From contig NZ_FOTS01000037.1 of NCBI RefSeq assembly GCF_900114615.1, forward strand, positions 1 through 38,023: a DNA stretch of 38,023 nt. The letters run 5' to 3'. The DNA is from Pelosinus propionicus DSM 13327 (GTDB taxonomy: Bacteria; Bacillota; Negativicutes; DSM-13327). The position numbers were made by a program, and so were the translations under genes. The notes beneath the pieces are model-generated. The model saw only the letters and a program-made list of their open reading frames with translations, did no database searches and had not been told where the DNA came from. This document shows, in pieces, positions 35,097-38,023 of the stretch (within the stretch, counting starts at the first letter, position 1; each line of letters opens with the position of its first letter).

Positions 35097-36551
35097 ATGT
35101 ATGAAAAAAGTGTGGACAGGTATGCTCTTAGTGCAGAAATAGCACAGGCATTAGTGGAGTTAGGGTACGAGATATTTACTAAGGTTCAGGAAGAAGTCAT
35201 ACCTTTAGCTCTTGCTAAGAAAGATATTATTGTGAGATCGCAAACGGGCAGCGGCAAGACAGCCGCTTTTGCGATTCCAATTTGTGAAAAAATAAGAATA
35301 GAGCAAAAAAATCCCCAAGTGCTGGTTCTTACCCCAACACGAGAATTGGCAGTACAGGTAAAGCAGGATATTGCTAATATCGGCAGATTTAAAAGAATCA
35401 GGTGTGCTGCGGTTGTTGGCAGGCAATCAATGGAAATGCAAAAAAGGGAATTGAAGCAAAGAGTGCATGTGATTGTTGGTACTCCGGGGAGAACCTTAGA
35501 TCATTTGGAAAGAAAAAGTATGAATGTAGAAGAAGTAGAATATCTAATTATTGATGAAGCAGATAAAATGCTGGATATGGGCTTTATTGAGCAGGTGGAA
35601 GCTGTCCTAAAAATGTTGCCCGACGATAGGGTTACCATGTTATTTTCTGCTACCATGCCAGAAAAGGTCGAGGAACTATGCAGGCAATATATGAAGAATC
35701 CGATAAAAGTAGAAATTGATTCAGAGAATCCTAGTTTACAGAACATTGAACAATGTTATTATGACATAGAAGAAAATAAAAAATTTACTTTGATTATGCA
35801 AATCTTACGGATAAAAAGACCGGATAGCTGTATTCTATTTTGCAATACAAGAGACAAGGTGGAAATGCTGTTAACAAAGATGAAAGAAAAAGGCTGTTCT
35901 TGCGGCAGCTTGCATGGCGGCATGGAACAAAGAGATCGTTTAGAATCCATTCAAAGTTTTAAAAGAGGAGAGTTTCAATTTTTGATTGCAACGGATGTAG
36001 CGGCAAGAGGAATCCATATTGATGAGATATCTCTTGTGGTTAATTATGATATGCCATTAGATAATGAAAGCTATATACATCGAATTGGCAGGACCGGAAG
36101 GGCTGGAAATGTAGGAACAGCTATTACTTTTGTAACGAGAATGGAATATAGGGATTTGCAGAGAATAGAGGAATATTTTCAGTATAAAATACCTAAAAAA
36201 GAACTGCCAACGATGGCAGAAATAGAAGAAGGACAGCAAAGTTCGAGTATCTATGATGGAATGGAGCCTGCACTAAAAATTGATAAAAGTGAAAAGTTAA
36301 ATAGACAGATTACGAGAATTCGGATCAATGCCGGAAAAAAAGGAAAGATGCGCCCGGGAGATATACTGGGCGCTATCACTGCCATTCCGGGAGTTAACGG
36401 CAATGATATTGGTATAATCGATGTTCAAGATACCTGCTCCTACGTTGAAATTCTCGCCGATAAAGGCGACCTTGTAATAGAGGCGCTTCAATCCACAAAG
36501 ATAAAGGGGAAAATATATACCACAAAGAAAGTGAACTTTTCGAGGATGTAA
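35097..36551 (+). CDS. dbpA: DbpA/YxiN-type DEAD-box RNA helicase
   Basis: A 484-residue DEAD-box helicase. It has the Q motif (FTKVQEEVIP), motif I SQTGSGKT, motif Ia PTRELAVQV, motif II DEAD (YLIIDEADKMLD), motif III SAT, and motifs V and VI (ATDVAARGI, HRIGRTGRAG). The C-terminal DbpA RNA-binding domain (about 405-475, RINAGKKGKMRPGDILGAI) distinguishes it. DbpA/YxiN binds helix 92 of 23S rRNA during large-subunit assembly. The gene starts 71 bases after the modA2 terminator and is monocistronic. Confidence 0.92.
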   Translation: MYEKSVDRYALSAEIAQALVELGYEIFTKVQEEVIPLALAKKDIIVRSQTGSGKTAAFAIPICEKIRIEQKNPQVLVLTPTRELAVQVKQDIANIGRFKRIRCAAVVGRQSMEMQKRELKQRVHVIVGTPGRTLDHLERKSMNVEEVEYLIIDEADKMLDMGFIEQVEAVLKMLPDDRVTMLFSATMPEKVEELCRQYMKNPIKVEIDSENPSLQNIEQCYYDIEENKKFTLIMQILRIKRPDSCILFCNTRDKVEMLLTKMKEKGCSCGSLHGGMEQRDRLESIQSFKRGEFQFLIATDVAARGIHIDEISLVVNYDMPLDNESYIHRIGRTGRAGNVGTAITFVTRMEYRDLQRIEEYFQYKIPKKELPTMAEIEEGQQSSSIYDGMEPALKIDKSEKLNRQITRIRINAGKKGKMRPGDILGAITAIPGVNGNDIGIIDVQDTCSYVEILADKGDLVIEALQSTKIKGKIYTTKKVNFSRM

Positions 36552-36566
36552 TAGGGCGCTTAAATC

Positions 36567-36637
36567 TGTCATTTTTGCGAACAAAGTGAAGCAATCTTTG
36601 GCAAGCAGGGGATTGCTTCGCTGTGCTCGCAATGACA
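36567..36637. repeat. Inverted-repeat element of the GCGAAGCAATC type
   Basis: TGTCATTTTTGCGA...GTGAAGCAATC (36567-36596) and GATTGCTTCGCTG...CGCAATGACA (36611-36637) form an imperfect inverted repeat between dbpA and the next gene. It resembles the widespread CATTGCGAG/GCGAAGCAATC intergenic hairpins seen in many bacterial genomes. A second tract, CTTTGCGTCTTTGTGGTTC (about 36680), is another common intergenic repeat. Confidence 0.7.
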
Positions 36638-36766
36638 AAAAACGTGAAAAATACATTTGTGAATAGATACTTTGTGTACTTTGCGTCTTTGTGGTTCGAT
36701 TGGTTTTATATGTTTTAAAGGACGAGTCAATATTTTCGGAGGAGTTAAAAGGAGAAAGAAGACATT

Positions 36767-37912
36767 ATGAGTGATAACGTATTAACTGAGAGAGAGTTCG
36801 CTCAAATCATTGCAGAAAATGGCGGACGTGTGTATAGAGTCGGTGGTTGTGTTCGAGACAGCTTTATGGGCATTACCCCGAAAGACATTGATTTCAGTAT
36901 CGTTGGTATGGTTAAGAAAAATTTTAAAATGCTGTTTCCCAAGGCGGAAGAATGTGGCAAGTCTTTCCCGGTTTTTCGCCTGGCGATAGACGGTATAAAG
37001 CGTGAAGTTGCCTTTGCCAGGACAGAGAGGAAAGTCGGCAGTGGTTATAAAGGATTTAGAGTATCTGCTAAGCCAAAGATTACTATTGAGGAAGACCTTT
37101 TTAGGCGAGATACTACTGTTAATTCTATGGCGCAAGATAGCTTAACAGGAGAAATTATTGATCCTTTTCAAGGGCGAGAAGATATAAGGGCTAAGGTATT
37201 ACGAGCGACTAGTCAGCATTTCTCCGATGATCCAATGCGCGCTCTGCGTCTTGCTGGGCAATCCGCTCGGTTTGGTTTTGCAATAGATACAGCTACATTG
37301 CTTCTTGCCAGAGATGTTAAAGAAGAACTGATTTACGAGCCTGTGGAAAGGGTGATTGCGGAATTAGGCAAGGTTTTAGCAGAGGCACCCGAACCAGCTA
37401 GATTCTTTAAGGTTCTGGCAGAAACGCAATTATTAGAGGTTACCTTTCAAGAACTAGCAGAGTTGTCTGCAGAGGATTTTGAAAAGGCAATGGCCGGGCT
37501 TAATCTAGTGGCAAAAGCGACAACAAGTTCTAAATTACGATTCGCATCCCTGGGCTTAGTGATGGGGCAAGTATGTTTAGTCCAATGGAATCAGAGAATG
37601 GTCTTACCTGGTGAGTGGCTGGATTCGGCTGTAGCAGTCAACCAAATCATAGGATTCTTAGAAAACCCCACACCTGAAACGATCGTAGATACAATTGGCA
37701 AGTTAAGGCGTGGTTCTTTCAAAATTGAAGAGTTGGATCTTATTATTACGGCAGCTAAATTAAAAATCTTAACATTGGGTCCGCTAAAAGCTGCAATGGT
37801 ATTGCCTCGTGGGGAGATTATTCCTAAAACATTACAGGGAAAAGAAATTGGCGAATGGCTGCGAAGAAAACATATAGAGGCTATCGACAAACGCTTGAAT
37901 AGCAGTTCCTAA
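36767..37912 (+). CDS. CCA-adding-type tRNA nucleotidyltransferase/poly(A) polymerase-family protein
   Basis: A 381-residue class II nucleotidyltransferase. It has VYRVGGCVRDSFMGI (GGxVRD), the metal-binding KDIDFSIVG, the RRDTTVNSMAQD block and DPMRALRLAGQSARF, which are motifs A-D of bacterial CCA-adding enzymes and poly(A) polymerases. No HD domain is apparent. It probably adds or repairs the 3' CCA of tRNA, but an A-adding or CC-adding variant cannot be excluded without a specificity comparison. AAAGGAGAAAG precedes the ATG. Nothing nearby suggests an operon; 111 bases of gene-free sequence follow to the window end. Confidence 0.85.
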   Translation: MSDNVLTEREFAQIIAENGGRVYRVGGCVRDSFMGITPKDIDFSIVGMVKKNFKMLFPKAEECGKSFPVFRLAIDGIKREVAFARTERKVGSGYKGFRVSAKPKITIEEDLFRRDTTVNSMAQDSLTGEIIDPFQGREDIRAKVLRATSQHFSDDPMRALRLAGQSARFGFAIDTATLLLARDVKEELIYEPVERVIAELGKVLAEAPEPARFFKVLAETQLLEVTFQELAELSAEDFEKAMAGLNLVAKATTSSKLRFASLGLVMGQVCLVQWNQRMVLPGEWLDSAVAVNQIIGFLENPTPETIVDTIGKLRRGSFKIEELDLIITAAKLKILTLGPLKAAMVLPRGEIIPKTLQGKEIGEWLRRKHIEAIDKRLNSSS

Positions 37913-38023
37913 AAAGATCTTCAGCTCCGCTGTGATCTCAATAAATGGATAAGGTAGACCTGGATTTTACGTAGGTAGACAGCATCAAGGTAACACAATT
38001 TGCTTATGTTACATCAAATATGA

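Noticed and set aside
36297-36656. Minus-strand frame at the end of dbpA
   Set aside because: It is antisense of dbpA joined to translated intergenic repeat (RAQRSNP-type), a common artefact.

Overview
The window looks like chromosomal DNA of a low-GC, anaerobic, nitrogen-fixing Firmicute. It has strong GGAGG-type ribosome sites, many TTG/GTG starts, AT-rich spacers, two-gene nifV and nifI1/nifI2. The gene style fits Negativicutes (Pelosinus/Sporomusa-like), but this is inferred from protein recognition and not from any marker gene or database search.

Bases 1-8450 hold a sugar or sugar-alcohol catabolic island: a transaldolase-like aldolase and RpiB-type isomerase (minus strand), a zinc alcohol dehydrogenase, a class II aldolase, a DeoR repressor (minus), then a plus-strand operon of transaldolase, split transketolase, HPr and a stand-alone EI N-terminal fragment. 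Matching A/G-rich GAAA-repeat tracts lie in both divergent promoter regions and may be the DeoR operators. Bases 8450-13750 hold unrelated single genes: a secreted SYDTRYN-repeat protein, a CDF metal exporter, a Bcr/CflA drug exporter and a class I aminotransferase.

Bases 13780-25630 are the core: an Fe-only (iron) nitrogenase locus. A derived, probably catalytically dead IS481-like transposase gene is followed by a 365-base leader with tandem structured repeats, then anfH, nifI1, nifI2, anfD, anfG, anfK, nifB, nifV-omega and nifV-alpha. That set supplies Fe protein, the AnfDGK component, a PII-type switch, NifB-co synthesis and homocitrate, with no nifEN, nifU or nifS in view. Three small enzymes (GGCT fold, class I glutamine amidotransferase, PPOX/NimA fold) follow in the same direction.

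Bases 25640-35030 are about molybdenum and metal handling: a three-gene soluble module (DUF1858-like plus binding-protein domain, HypB-like GTPase, DUF1858-like plus ABC ATPase) without any permease; a Mop molbindin; modABC (minus); a HTH plus molybdate-binding-domain regulator (minus); modD and a second modA. Housekeeping genes (DbpA-type helicase, CCA-adding-type nucleotidyltransferase) close the window.

The strongest unexplained signal is a motif, GTACAANGAMGTRCCGR, that runs into a hairpin plus T-rich tail and sits downstream of a near-perfect TTGNAA-17-TATAAT promoter. It occurs three times: before the derived transposase upstream of anf, before the soluble ABC/GTPase module, and as a free-standing transcript between modA and the molybdate-type regulator. 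It looks like a shared attenuator, operator or small-RNA family tying the three loci into one regulon. The second strong signal is the pair of 93-base, exactly co-linear structured repeats in the anfH leader.
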